Source: Paenarthrobacter sp. Z7-10 (GTDB lineage: Bacteria; Actinomycetota; Actinomycetes; Actinomycetales; Micrococcaceae). From it: a stretch of DNA of 64,000 nt. The stretch spans positions 17,050 through 81,049 of the forward strand of contig NZ_JADPVH010000010.1 in assembly GCF_026932795.1 (NCBI RefSeq), written 5' to 3'. The notes under the pieces are model-generated. The model saw only the letters and a program-made list of their open reading frames with translations, was not told where the DNA came from and did no database searches. The position numbers were made by a program, and so were the translations under genes. Positions 53,703-61,116 of the stretch are shown one piece after another. Numbering within the stretch: the stretch's first letter is position 1; the number at the start of each line of letters is the position of its first letter.

Positions 53703-53948
53703 ATGGAATCCATAAGAACAACCGTCAGCATTTCGGGAATGACCTGCGGGCACTGCGTGTCCTCGGTGATGGAGGAACTCCAGTCCCTCAAGGGCGTGGA
53801 CGATGTCAGCGTCGACCTGAACGCGGGTGGTGTCTCGACCGCCATTGTCACCTCACACCTGACGATTTCGCCCGAAGAAATCGGCGAGGCTGTTGCTGAA
53901 GCGGGATACCTCGTCATCGCCAGCGACGGCATGGAGCCAGCGACGTGA
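53703..53948 (+). CDS. CopZ-like heavy-metal-associated domain protein
   Basis: An 81-residue HMA-domain copper chaperone. The metal site GMTCGHC (Cys15, Cys18) is followed by the usual ferredoxin-like pattern ending AVAEAGYLV. The ATG at 53703 follows a AAGGAACCGG leader; the frame extends to 53667. No copper ATPase gene follows, which is unusual for a csoR-copZ pair. The next gene, nuoA-like, starts 69 bases downstream without an evident terminator. Confidence 0.92.
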   Translation: MESIRTTVSISGMTCGHCVSSVMEELQSLKGVDDVSVDLNAGGVSTAIVTSHLTISPEEIGEAVAEAGYLVIASDGMEPAT

Positions 53949-54017
53949 CTTTGGTCTAAGCAGGAGTTGGCAGGGGTAAGGCCGAGGTGACGAGAAAACA
54001 GGAACGGTGGTAGTCAG

Positions 54018-54365
54018 ATGGAATTCGGTGTGGCCCTGATCCTGCTGGTCGTAGCCTTGGCCATCACCTTAGGCGTCTACGGCCTTTCCGCACTGGTGCG
54101 GGTGGTCCGTAAGCCCCTGAATACGGAGCCGTTCCTGTCAGGGATGCCCGTACTTGAACACGCCGTCTCGCGGTATCACGTGCGCTGGTACACCGTCTCG
54201 ATTATCTTCCTGGCGTTCGACATGGAAATGGTGTTCATGTACCCGTGGGTGCTGGTGGTCGGCCGGATAGGTGCCGGCGCGGTGGTTGAAATGTTCGCCT
54301 TCCTCGCGGTTCTGGTGGCGGCCGTCATCTACGCCTGGCGCGAAGGAGCCTTCCGATGGAGTTGA
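54018..54365 (+). CDS. nuoA: NADH-quinone oxidoreductase subunit A-like protein
   Basis: A 115-residue subunit with three membrane helices. NuoA signatures are PLNTEPFLSGMPV in the first loop (where the Cys-containing KxxPYECG motif is replaced by EPFLSG) and VRWYTVSIIFLAFDMEMVFMYPW in helix 2, with the conserved acidic residues. It opens an eight-gene complex-I-like operon and overlaps the next gene by ten bases. Confidence 0.88.
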   Translation: MEFGVALILLVVALAITLGVYGLSALVRVVRKPLNTEPFLSGMPVLEHAVSRYHVRWYTVSIIFLAFDMEMVFMYPWVLVVGRIGAGAVVEMFAFLAVLVAAVIYAWREGAFRWS

Positions 54366-55759
54366 CCCGACGACTGCTGGTCCTAGCCATTCCGCACGCC
54401 TTTGTCATCACCGCACCGGGTGCGACGGCGGTCCGGCTGGCCGTGGAGAAGGAGCTCAGGAAGCGCGGCTGGCCTGAGGCGCTGAGTCCGGCGGATGCTG
54501 ATCTGCTGGTGCTGTGCGGGCAGGGAGGGGCAGATTTCGATTCCGCTGCCCAGAGAGTGTGGTCGCAGTTTCCCGCCCCCCGTGCACGGGCAGAGGTGTG
54601 CGCCCCGGAAGCGGTCGGGACCAGTCTGGACCCCTCCCGGGCTGCGCTCACCGACCTGGCTGCATTGCGCCGCAGTGACGCCGACCGAGCTGTCACGCAA
54701 CCACCCTCGGCTAACGACAACGACCTTAATACAGATGGGGCCGGAGACGACGACGGCAACATGGACATGGGCGGCGACGACCACGGCAACATGGACATGA
54801 GCGGCATGGACATGGATCTGCCGGGAGGGCTGCCAATGGCGGACCGGGCACCCGACCGCGACGGACTGAAACTTGATCAGCTGCATCTGGTCCTGGGACC
54901 CGCCTTACCGCACTGGCCCGCAGGATTGATCGTCCGGCTGCTCGTGCAAGGCGATGTTGCGCAAAGCGCTGAGGTCTCGGCGTTGAGTCCGGGACCCGGC
55001 GTTCCGTTTTGGGACGGTCTCGAAGCGTCCGTCGGTGCGGCCGAAACCGGTCGCGTCCGGGCAGCCGCGGCGGCGGATTCGCTGCAGCGGTTCCTGTGGG
55101 TGGCCGGCTGGAGTGCGGCGGCCCGAACGGGGTGTTGGCTCCGTGACGAATTGCTGGACTTCGACGAGGTTTTTCCGCTGAATCCCCGGTTCTCCCGCTG
55201 GCTCAGGCAGGTGCGTCGCTCTCCGGTGCTGCGCTGGTCAACCAATGGGTTGGGACGGCTTGATGGTGCGGCCCCGCCACGTCTGCAGGGCGATGTGACC
55301 GCCCGCTGGCTTCGTTGGACCGATGACGTTGCAGCGGTGCTGGACAGCCGGGAGCCGGCGTCCGTGCCGGAGCCGTCTACGAACGGCCGTTCTGGTCGGA
55401 ATGACTTGCCCCCGCAGCACCGCAGTAGCCAACTGGCGGATGAACGGGCAATCTCTGCCCAGGCGTCTCTGACCATGCTGCCTTCGCTGCTGGCAGGCCA
55501 GGAGTTGGCGGTCGCGCGGTTGATTGTGGCCTCCTTGGATCCCGATCTTGACGCCCTGCACGCGGCAACTCACCCCGGCGCCACCGGGCCAGCTGAAGCC
55601 CTACAGGCTGGGCCACCACAGGCTGGGCCACCACAGGCTGGGCCACCACAGGCTGGGCCACCACAGGCTGGGCCACCGCAGGCTGGGCCACCGCAGGCTG
55701 GGCCACCGCAGGCTGGAACCCCGCACGTCCACGACAAGGCGGAGCACCTAAATGACTGA
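54356..55759 (+). CDS. Novel NuoB-like/NuoD-like fusion with Met/His/Asp-rich linker
   Basis: A 467-residue protein in the place of nuoBCD. Residues 40-80 (SPADADLLVLCGQGG, VWSQFPAPRARAEV) follow the NuoB pattern but lack the tandem Cys and GCPPRPE ligands of cluster N2. Residues 121-158 form a Met/Asp/His-rich linker (GNMDMGGDDHGNMDMSGMDM). From residue 171, LKLDQLHLVLGPALPHWPAG resembles the NuoD start (GPQHPATHG) without its key His residues, and continues as a degenerate NuoD-like region. The C-terminus has eight QAGPP repeats. It overlaps nuoA and nuoH. The homologies are by eye, from short segments, and need a profile search. Confidence 0.7.
   Translation: MELTRRLLVLAIPHAFVITAPGATAVRLAVEKELRKRGWPEALSPADADLLVLCGQGGADFDSAAQRVWSQFPAPRARAEVCAPEAVGTSLDPSRAALTDLAALRRSDADRAVTQPPSANDNDLNTDGAGDDDGNMDMGGDDHGNMDMSGMDMDLPGGLPMADRAPDRDGLKLDQLHLVLGPALPHWPAGLIVRLLVQGDVAQSAEVSALSPGPGVPFWDGLEASVGAAETGRVRAAAAADSLQRFLWVAGWSAAARTGCWLRDELLDFDEVFPLNPRFSRWLRQVRRSPVLRWSTNGLGRLDGAAPPRLQGDVTARWLRWTDDVAAVLDSREPASVPEPSTNGRSGRNDLPPQHRSSQLADERAISAQASLTMLPSLLAGQELAVARLIVASLDPDLDALHAATHPGATGPAEALQAGPPQAGPPQAGPPQAGPPQAGPPQAGPPQAGPPQAGTPHVHDKAEHLND
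55604..55723 (+). repeat. Eight 15-bp in-frame tandem repeats (Gln-Ala-Gly-Pro-Pro)
   Basis: Units of CAGGCTGGGCCACC(A/G) run from 55604; the first seven are nearly identical and the eighth diverges. They encode (QAGPP)7 then QAGTP at the end of the fusion protein. The period is a multiple of three, so the frame is kept. The number of copies is likely to vary between strains. Confidence 0.95.
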
Positions 55760-56681
55760 GCCGATGCTGTGGAAGATGCTTCTGGGCCTGATCCTGCTGG
55801 GTGCGCTCGGATACGCGACGGCGGCATGGTCGGCCGTGCTGCGCGCCAAGTCGTCAGGCACGCCGGCGGTGGCATCCTGGAGCTACCCCGGGCGCGAAAC
55901 TGCCCGCCTGCTGGTACGTCAGCGGACGGCGTCGCCTGGCGCGGACACTATGCTGTCTAGGATTGGGGTCGTCCTGCTGCCGATGGCCGCCATGATGGCC
56001 ATCCTGGTAATCCCGCTCGGAACCAATGCCATCACCGACTTATCCGTTGGTGTGGTTTGGTTCAATGCGATGGAGGTGCTGGCCTGGGCCGCAGTTTGGA
56101 TGGTGGGATGGGGCTCGAATTCTGTTTGGGGCCTGGTCGGCGCCAACCGGTTCCTGGCGCAGGGGCTGGCTTACGAACTTCCGCACATGTTCGCCCTGAT
56201 TACAGCCGGAGTGGGGGCCGGGTCTTTGCGCGTGTCCGATATAGCCGACCATCAGGGACACCTGTGGTTTGCCGTCTACATGCCTGTCGCGTTCGTGGTG
56301 TTCCTACTCTCCGGGTTGGCGTTTTCCTTTTCTCCACCGTTTGCGCAGGCCTTCGGCGCGGACATTGCCGGCGGCGCGGCGGCGCAGCTGTCCGGGGTGG
56401 ACCGGCTGCTGCTGCGTACGGGCCGCTACCTTCTGCTGGCAGCCGCCGCGGCGATGTCGGTGCCACTGTTCCTGGGCGGCGGCGCCGGTCCGCTGTTCCC
56501 GGGGTGGGTCTGGATGCTGCTGAAAACACTGGCGGTGCTGGCGGTGCTGGTCGGGGCCGGCCACCGCCTGCCCGGCGTCAGGATGGAACGTTTTACCGAG
56601 ATCAGCTGGCTGGTGCTGCTGCCCCTGACCATCGTGCAGGCGTTGGCGGTCTCAATCTTCGTCCTGCTGGGTTGGATGTGA
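55752..56681 (+). CDS. nuoH: NADH-quinone oxidoreductase subunit H-like protein
   Basis: A 309-residue membrane subunit with about eight helices. Conserved NuoH features are RFLAQGLAYELPHMFALI (usual RAAAQLISYEVP) and FAQAFGADIAGG with the acidic loop, the latter much reduced from the normal QKRxGPN/EAEAELVxGFxxEY blocks. In complex I this subunit forms part of the quinone site. Loss of several canonical loop residues suggests a different quinone-module partner. The start overlaps the fusion gene by eight bases. Confidence 0.85.
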   Translation: MTEPMLWKMLLGLILLGALGYATAAWSAVLRAKSSGTPAVASWSYPGRETARLLVRQRTASPGADTMLSRIGVVLLPMAAMMAILVIPLGTNAITDLSVGVVWFNAMEVLAWAAVWMVGWGSNSVWGLVGANRFLAQGLAYELPHMFALITAGVGAGSLRVSDIADHQGHLWFAVYMPVAFVVFLLSGLAFSFSPPFAQAFGADIAGGAAAQLSGVDRLLLRTGRYLLLAAAAAMSVPLFLGGGAGPLFPGWVWMLLKTLAVLAVLVGAGHRLPGVRMERFTEISWLVLLPLTIVQALAVSIFVLLGWM

Positions 56682-56731
56682 GCGGGTGGATCTGAACGGG
56701 TTGAATTTTTACGCATGGGAGGAGGACGTCA

Positions 56732-57328
56732 ATGCTTGAAGGAGTCATTTTCGGGATCTGCGCGCTCGGTGCGGTGGTGGCTGGCATAACCGTGTTTCGG
56801 GTGGATTCGATGGCGCGGGCCACCTTTGCCCTGCTGGCCTCCTTCCTGTTCGCCGCGGTGCCGATCCTGCTGCTCGGTCTGTCCTATCTGGGGATACTGG
56901 TAGTCCTGATGATGGTGATGGAAATGCTGATCATGGCGGTGTTCATGGTGATGTACATGATGAATCCGGCCGGTCTGATGCCGATGAAAATGGTCCATAA
57001 CAACAAGGCGTCCATCGGGATCGCTGTCGCCGTCTTTGTCATGCTGGCCGCCGGCGTCCTGCTCACCCCGTGGCCCGCGGCCGTGACGGCAGCAAAGACC
57101 GCGGCAGCGACTACGGCGATGGGGACGGACGCTGATCCAACGCTGGCGCTGGGCATGGATCTGATGGGACCGCACATGCTGGTGATGATCGTCATTGGCA
57201 TGGTTTTGTTCGCGACCATGGTCGCCGTCGTCGTGCTGGCCACGGACCGCGGGAGGTATGAGCGGTTCGGCGATGACCTGCGCCGCCGGAGCCCGGATGA
57301 CCCGGTGCGTGGAGGGTTGGGCCGATGA
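56732..57328 (+). CDS. nuoJ: NADH-quinone oxidoreductase subunit J-like protein
   Basis: A 198-residue membrane subunit with five helices. The conserved helix 3 region reads YLGILVVLMMVMEMLIMAVF, close to the NuoJ pattern (YVGAIMVLFLFVVML), with Glu in place. The loop that follows is Met-rich. GGAGGAGG precedes the ATG. The stop overlaps the nuoK start. Confidence 0.88.
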   Translation: MLEGVIFGICALGAVVAGITVFRVDSMARATFALLASFLFAAVPILLLGLSYLGILVVLMMVMEMLIMAVFMVMYMMNPAGLMPMKMVHNNKASIGIAVAVFVMLAAGVLLTPWPAAVTAAKTAAATTAMGTDADPTLALGMDLMGPHMLVMIVIGMVLFATMVAVVVLATDRGRYERFGDDLRRRSPDDPVRGGLGR

Positions 57329-57630
57329 CCTTGCAATTGTTCCTGCTGCTTGCCTCGGCGCTTTTTGCCACTGGGCTGTACGGGCTGTTGAGCCAGCAGT
57401 CCATTGTGATGATCCTGATGGGATTGGAGTTGGCCATTAACGGCATCATTGTGGCCGCGGCAGCGTTCTGGTTCTACCTCTCCGCCGACCGGCCCGACGG
57501 GCAGGTCCTGGTCCTGCTGGCCATCAGTGCCATGGCGGTGGAAATGGCAATGGGCTTTGCCATTACGACGGCGATCTTCCGTGCGCGCGATGTGGACATG
57601 GCCGATTCCGCGTCGGACTTGGTCGGATAG
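57325..57630 (+). CDS. nuoK: NADH-quinone oxidoreductase subunit K-like protein
   Basis: A 101-residue subunit with three helices, the normal NuoK length. Two buried Glu residues of the proton path are present: LMGLELAINGIIVAA (helix 2) and MAVEMAMGFAI (helix 3). It overlaps nuoJ by four bases and lies 13 bases before nuoL. Confidence 0.92.
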   Translation: MTLQLFLLLASALFATGLYGLLSQQSIVMILMGLELAINGIIVAAAAFWFYLSADRPDGQVLVLLAISAMAVEMAMGFAITTAIFRARDVDMADSASDLVG

Positions 57631-57643
57631 GCGGAATAGGACC

Positions 57644-59581
57644 ATGGTTCTCTGGTTGCTGATCGCCCTTCCGGCCCTGGCCGGAGGCTGCCTGCTGGTT
57701 TCCGGCCGCCGGTCTGACAAGGCCGCGGCACCCTTGGCCATCGCCGCGGCCGCGGCCATGCTGGGACTGGCTATCGCCACTGCTGTCCTGCGCCCCTCCG
57801 TCGAGGTTGGCGCCCTGGAAGGAATCCCTGCCGCCCTGGCCGTGGACGGGCTTGCCGCAGCGGCCGTGCTCACCGTCGCCGCAGTCTTCCTCGCCGTCGT
57901 GGTTTTCGCCAGCGCCGACATCGGGGCCGGCGAAGCCCGGGCTCGATTTTTTGGACTGATGCTGCTTTTTGTGGCCGCCATGCTGATCACCGTCACGTCG
58001 ACGGGCATCTTTGTGCTGCTGGCGTCCTGGGAGGTGATGGGTGCCATTTCCTATGCCCTGATCGGTTACTGGTGGCCCGACGCCTCCAAGGTCCGTTCGG
58101 CCACGTTGGCGTTCATCACCACGCGGAGCGCGGATTTGGGCATGTACCTGGCCGCGGGTGCTGCGCTTGCCGGGGGTGCGGGCGGGCTGCGGCTGGCGGA
58201 ACTGGCGGGCATGCAGGGGCCGTGGCGCGATGTTGCTCTGGCCGGACTGGCGCTGGCTGCGTTGGGAAAATCTGCCCAGCTGCCGTTCAGTTTCTGGCTC
58301 TCGCATGCCATGGTCGGCCCCTCGCCGGTGTCCGCCCTGCTGCATTCAGCCACCATGGTCGCCGCCGGAGGTTACCTGCTGCTTCGCATTGAACCTGGGC
58401 TGGCAGCCACGATATGGCTGGGGCAGGTGGTTGCCTGGGTCGGAGCCCTGACTGCGCTGCTGCTCGGCGCTGTGGCCTTCGCGCAGCGCGATCTCAAACA
58501 GCTGCTCGCTGCCTCCACCTGTTCGCAGGTCGGCTTTATTGTGCTCGCCGCAGGGGTGGGATCCGTATCGGGGGGCGCCGCCCAGTTCGTCGCCCACGCC
58601 GCGGTGAAATCCCTGCTCTTCCTGGTGGCCGGCGCCTGGCTGGCGGCGCTGGGGACCAGGGACTTGGCGGAACTGCGTGGCGTTGGCCGCCGGTACCGGG
58701 TCCCGGGTATTACCTTCACCATTGGAGCCTTGGCCTTGGGTGGCATACCGCTGTTGTCCATCTGGGCCGCCAAGGATCAGATTCTTGGTGCCGCACTGCA
58801 ACGGTCTGGGCCGCTGTACGCCGTCGGCCTTGCCGCCGCCGTGGTGAGTGCAGCCTATGCGGCCAAGGCCCTGGCCGTGGTGTGGGGCAACCCGGATCAG
58901 TCGTCCATTGACGGCCAGACTGCTGCCGGTACCGTGGACGGACGACGACGGCGTTCCGTGCCGGTATCTGGGCTGCTGCCGTTGCCGGTGCTCGCTGCTG
59001 CCGCCGTGCTGCTCGGTGTCGAGGCGCTGCCTTCTGTCGGCGGCTGGTGGGAGGAGCTGCTGGGCCAACGGGTATCCCCCTCGCCGGAGCCGTGGGAGCT
59101 GCTGCTTTCGGGGGTCTTGGCCCTCGCCGCGTTGGCCGCGGTGTGGTGGTTGCAGGCCCGTCGGCTCGCCACGGGCGACGTGGACCGCACGGGATCCAAG
59201 GCTGATCGTGTGGATGCGACCGACGGCGGGGCCGTGCTGACGGGACCAGGGTTGCTGCAGAACTGGCTGGGCTTGGAACGCGCCGCGACAGTCGTTATCA
59301 CCGGCCCGGTCATGGCGTTTGCCGTGGCGTTGGCACGCTTCGATGACCGGGTGTTGGCCCGCGGGGTTGGTGCTGCCGGGGCGCTGACACTGCGGAGCGC
59401 GCACCACATTAATGCCGTAATCGAAGACGGCCTTACCGGTTCCGTGGGCCGAATCTCGGGGGCCGTGCGGGCCATGGGACGCTCCGCCCGGCGCCCGCAA
59501 ACGGGCCTGGTTCACCAGTATTACGCGCAAGCCATCGTTGTGCTCATTGTCTTTGCCGCCCTTTTCATCGTCCTGAGGTGA
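57644..59581 (+). CDS. nuoL: NADH-quinone oxidoreductase subunit L-like protein
   Basis: A 645-residue antiporter-like subunit. Key residues of the proton channel are kept: the helix 5 Glu in LASWEVMGAISYALIG and the helix 7 Lys in GKSAQLPFSFWLSHAMVGPS, with a further helix 8 His in ALLHSATM. A long C-terminal amphipathic region and final helix (IVVLIVFAALFIVL) correspond to the lateral helix HL of NuoL. The ATG at 57644 has a weak ribosome binding site. The stop overlaps the nuoM GTG start. Confidence 0.92.
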   Translation: MVLWLLIALPALAGGCLLVSGRRSDKAAAPLAIAAAAAMLGLAIATAVLRPSVEVGALEGIPAALAVDGLAAAAVLTVAAVFLAVVVFASADIGAGEARARFFGLMLLFVAAMLITVTSTGIFVLLASWEVMGAISYALIGYWWPDASKVRSATLAFITTRSADLGMYLAAGAALAGGAGGLRLAELAGMQGPWRDVALAGLALAALGKSAQLPFSFWLSHAMVGPSPVSALLHSATMVAAGGYLLLRIEPGLAATIWLGQVVAWVGALTALLLGAVAFAQRDLKQLLAASTCSQVGFIVLAAGVGSVSGGAAQFVAHAAVKSLLFLVAGAWLAALGTRDLAELRGVGRRYRVPGITFTIGALALGGIPLLSIWAAKDQILGAALQRSGPLYAVGLAAAVVSAAYAAKALAVVWGNPDQSSIDGQTAAGTVDGRRRRSVPVSGLLPLPVLAAAAVLLGVEALPSVGGWWEELLGQRVSPSPEPWELLLSGVLALAALAAVWWLQARRLATGDVDRTGSKADRVDATDGGAVLTGPGLLQNWLGLERAATVVITGPVMAFAVALARFDDRVLARGVGAAGALTLRSAHHINAVIEDGLTGSVGRISGAVRAMGRSARRPQTGLVHQYYAQAIVVLIVFAALFIVLR

Positions 59582-61116
59582 CTGTGCTTTCTCTTGTGGT
59601 TTTCCTGCCGGTGCTCGTGGGCCTCGTGCTGCTCCTTGTTCCCCAGCGGCGCCGCCTGCTCATTGCGTGGACTTGGATTGCGACGGCCGCCGTCGACCTT
59701 GCCCTGATCATCGCTTTGTGGATCGGCTACGCACTGAACGCCGGAGCAATTGACCACGGCGCAGGGGGACGCGGCGCCATAGGCGCACTGGGCTACGAGG
59801 AGAACATCGCGTGGATGCCCAGCCTCGGCTCGGGCTACCATATCGGTGTCGACGGGTTGTCCCTGCCGCTGGCAGCGATGACGGCCGTCCTATTTTTGGC
59901 GTGCGCCATCTACTCCGGGCGTCAGGAGCACCGCCCGCGCGCCCATGCCGCGCTTTTCCTGTTCCTGCAGAGCGTCTCGTTGGGACTGTTCGTCTCGTTG
60001 GATCTGATCCTGTTCTTCGTCTTCTTTGACCTCTCGATCGTCGGCATGTATTTCATCATCGCCGTCTGGGGCCACGGGAACGCTGCCCGGTCCGCGCTGC
60101 AGTTCTTTCTCTACACCTTTCTCGGCTCGCTGGCCCTGCTGCTGGGATTTCTCGTGCTCTACCTCGCCAGTGATCCGCACACCTTCGACATCGTCGAGCT
60201 GATCCGAGTGGATCCGCTGAAAAATGACCCGCTGCTTGGCGGCCTGGCCTTGCTGGCCATCAGCGTCGGTTTGGCGGTAAAGACACCAACAGTTCCCTTT
60301 CATACCTGGCTGCCGCCAGCCCACACCGATGCCCCGGCCCCGGGCTCGGTGATCCTGGCCGGAGTGCTGCTGAAGATGGGAACCTACGGGTTCATCCGCA
60401 TTGCCATGCCCATCCTGCCGGACGCCTGGCGCACGTACGCGATGGTCTTTGTGATCGTCGGAGTCATTTCCGTGCTTTACGGTGCGCTGGTGGCGATGGC
60501 GCAGACCAATTTCAAAAGGATGGTTGCCTATACCTCGGTTAACCACATGGGCTACATCATCCTGGCGCTCGGTGCGGTGGGGATCCTAGGCGGTAACAGC
60601 GGCCCCGCCGCCACCTTGGCGGTAACCGGTGCCGTGACCCAGATGGTCAGCCATGGCCTGTTGACCGGGGCGCTGTTCCTGTTGGCCGGCGTGCTCTACG
60701 ACCGGGGCGGGACGTACGAGATGTCTGCCTATGGAGGCCTGGCCGATCCGGCGCCCCGGTTTGCCGGCCTGACCGCAGTTGCGGTCTTCGGCTCGCTGGG
60801 TTTGCCAGGACTCTCCGGGTTCATTGCCGAGTTCCAAATTTTCACCGGCAGCTTGAGCGCCGCCCCGATTCCCACGGCGCTGGCCCTGCTCGGAATCCTG
60901 ATCACCGCGGCCCTCCTGCTGCACATGCTGCAGCGGATTTTCCTCGGCCCCGCCAAAGGCCCTCAGGGAGCGAAGCTGCATGATCTGCAGACGCGTGAAG
61001 TGCTTTCGGTCGCACCCCTCCTGGCACTCGCCATGCTCATCGGCATCTTCCCCCGGTTCCTGCTGGACCTGATCGAACCGGCAGCGCAAACCCTGATCCA
61101 CTTGGTCGCACGGTGA
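59578..61116 (+). CDS. nuoM: NADH-quinone oxidoreductase subunit M-like protein
   Basis: A 512-residue antiporter-like subunit with 14 helices. The helix 7 Lys (LAVKTPTVPFHTWLPPAHTD) and helix 8 Lys (AGVLLKMGTYGFIR) are present. In helix 5 the usual Glu (FFEMMLVPMYF in E. coli) appears as Asp in FFDLSIVGMYFIIAVWGH. It starts with GTG inside the nuoL stop (GTGA) and ends in the nuoN start in the same way. Confidence 0.92.
   Translation: MTVLSLVVFLPVLVGLVLLLVPQRRRLLIAWTWIATAAVDLALIIALWIGYALNAGAIDHGAGGRGAIGALGYEENIAWMPSLGSGYHIGVDGLSLPLAAMTAVLFLACAIYSGRQEHRPRAHAALFLFLQSVSLGLFVSLDLILFFVFFDLSIVGMYFIIAVWGHGNAARSALQFFLYTFLGSLALLLGFLVLYLASDPHTFDIVELIRVDPLKNDPLLGGLALLAISVGLAVKTPTVPFHTWLPPAHTDAPAPGSVILAGVLLKMGTYGFIRIAMPILPDAWRTYAMVFVIVGVISVLYGALVAMAQTNFKRMVAYTSVNHMGYIILALGAVGILGGNSGPAATLAVTGAVTQMVSHGLLTGALFLLAGVLYDRGGTYEMSAYGGLADPAPRFAGLTAVAVFGSLGLPGLSGFIAEFQIFTGSLSAAPIPTALALLGILITAALLLHMLQRIFLGPAKGPQGAKLHDLQTREVLSVAPLLALAMLIGIFPRFLLDLIEPAAQTLIHLVAR

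Noticed and set aside
54383..54886. Minus-strand frame with HVHVAVVVAAH-type sequence opposite the fusion gene
   Set aside because: It is the antisense of the Met/Asp/His-rich linker; the plus-strand gene is coupled to nuoA and nuoH and clearly real.
58346..59530. Long minus-strand open frame within nuoL
   Set aside because: The antisense of a strongly conserved antiporter gene; its composition (Gly/Arg/Gln-rich, no domain) is typical of shadow frames in high-G+C DNA.
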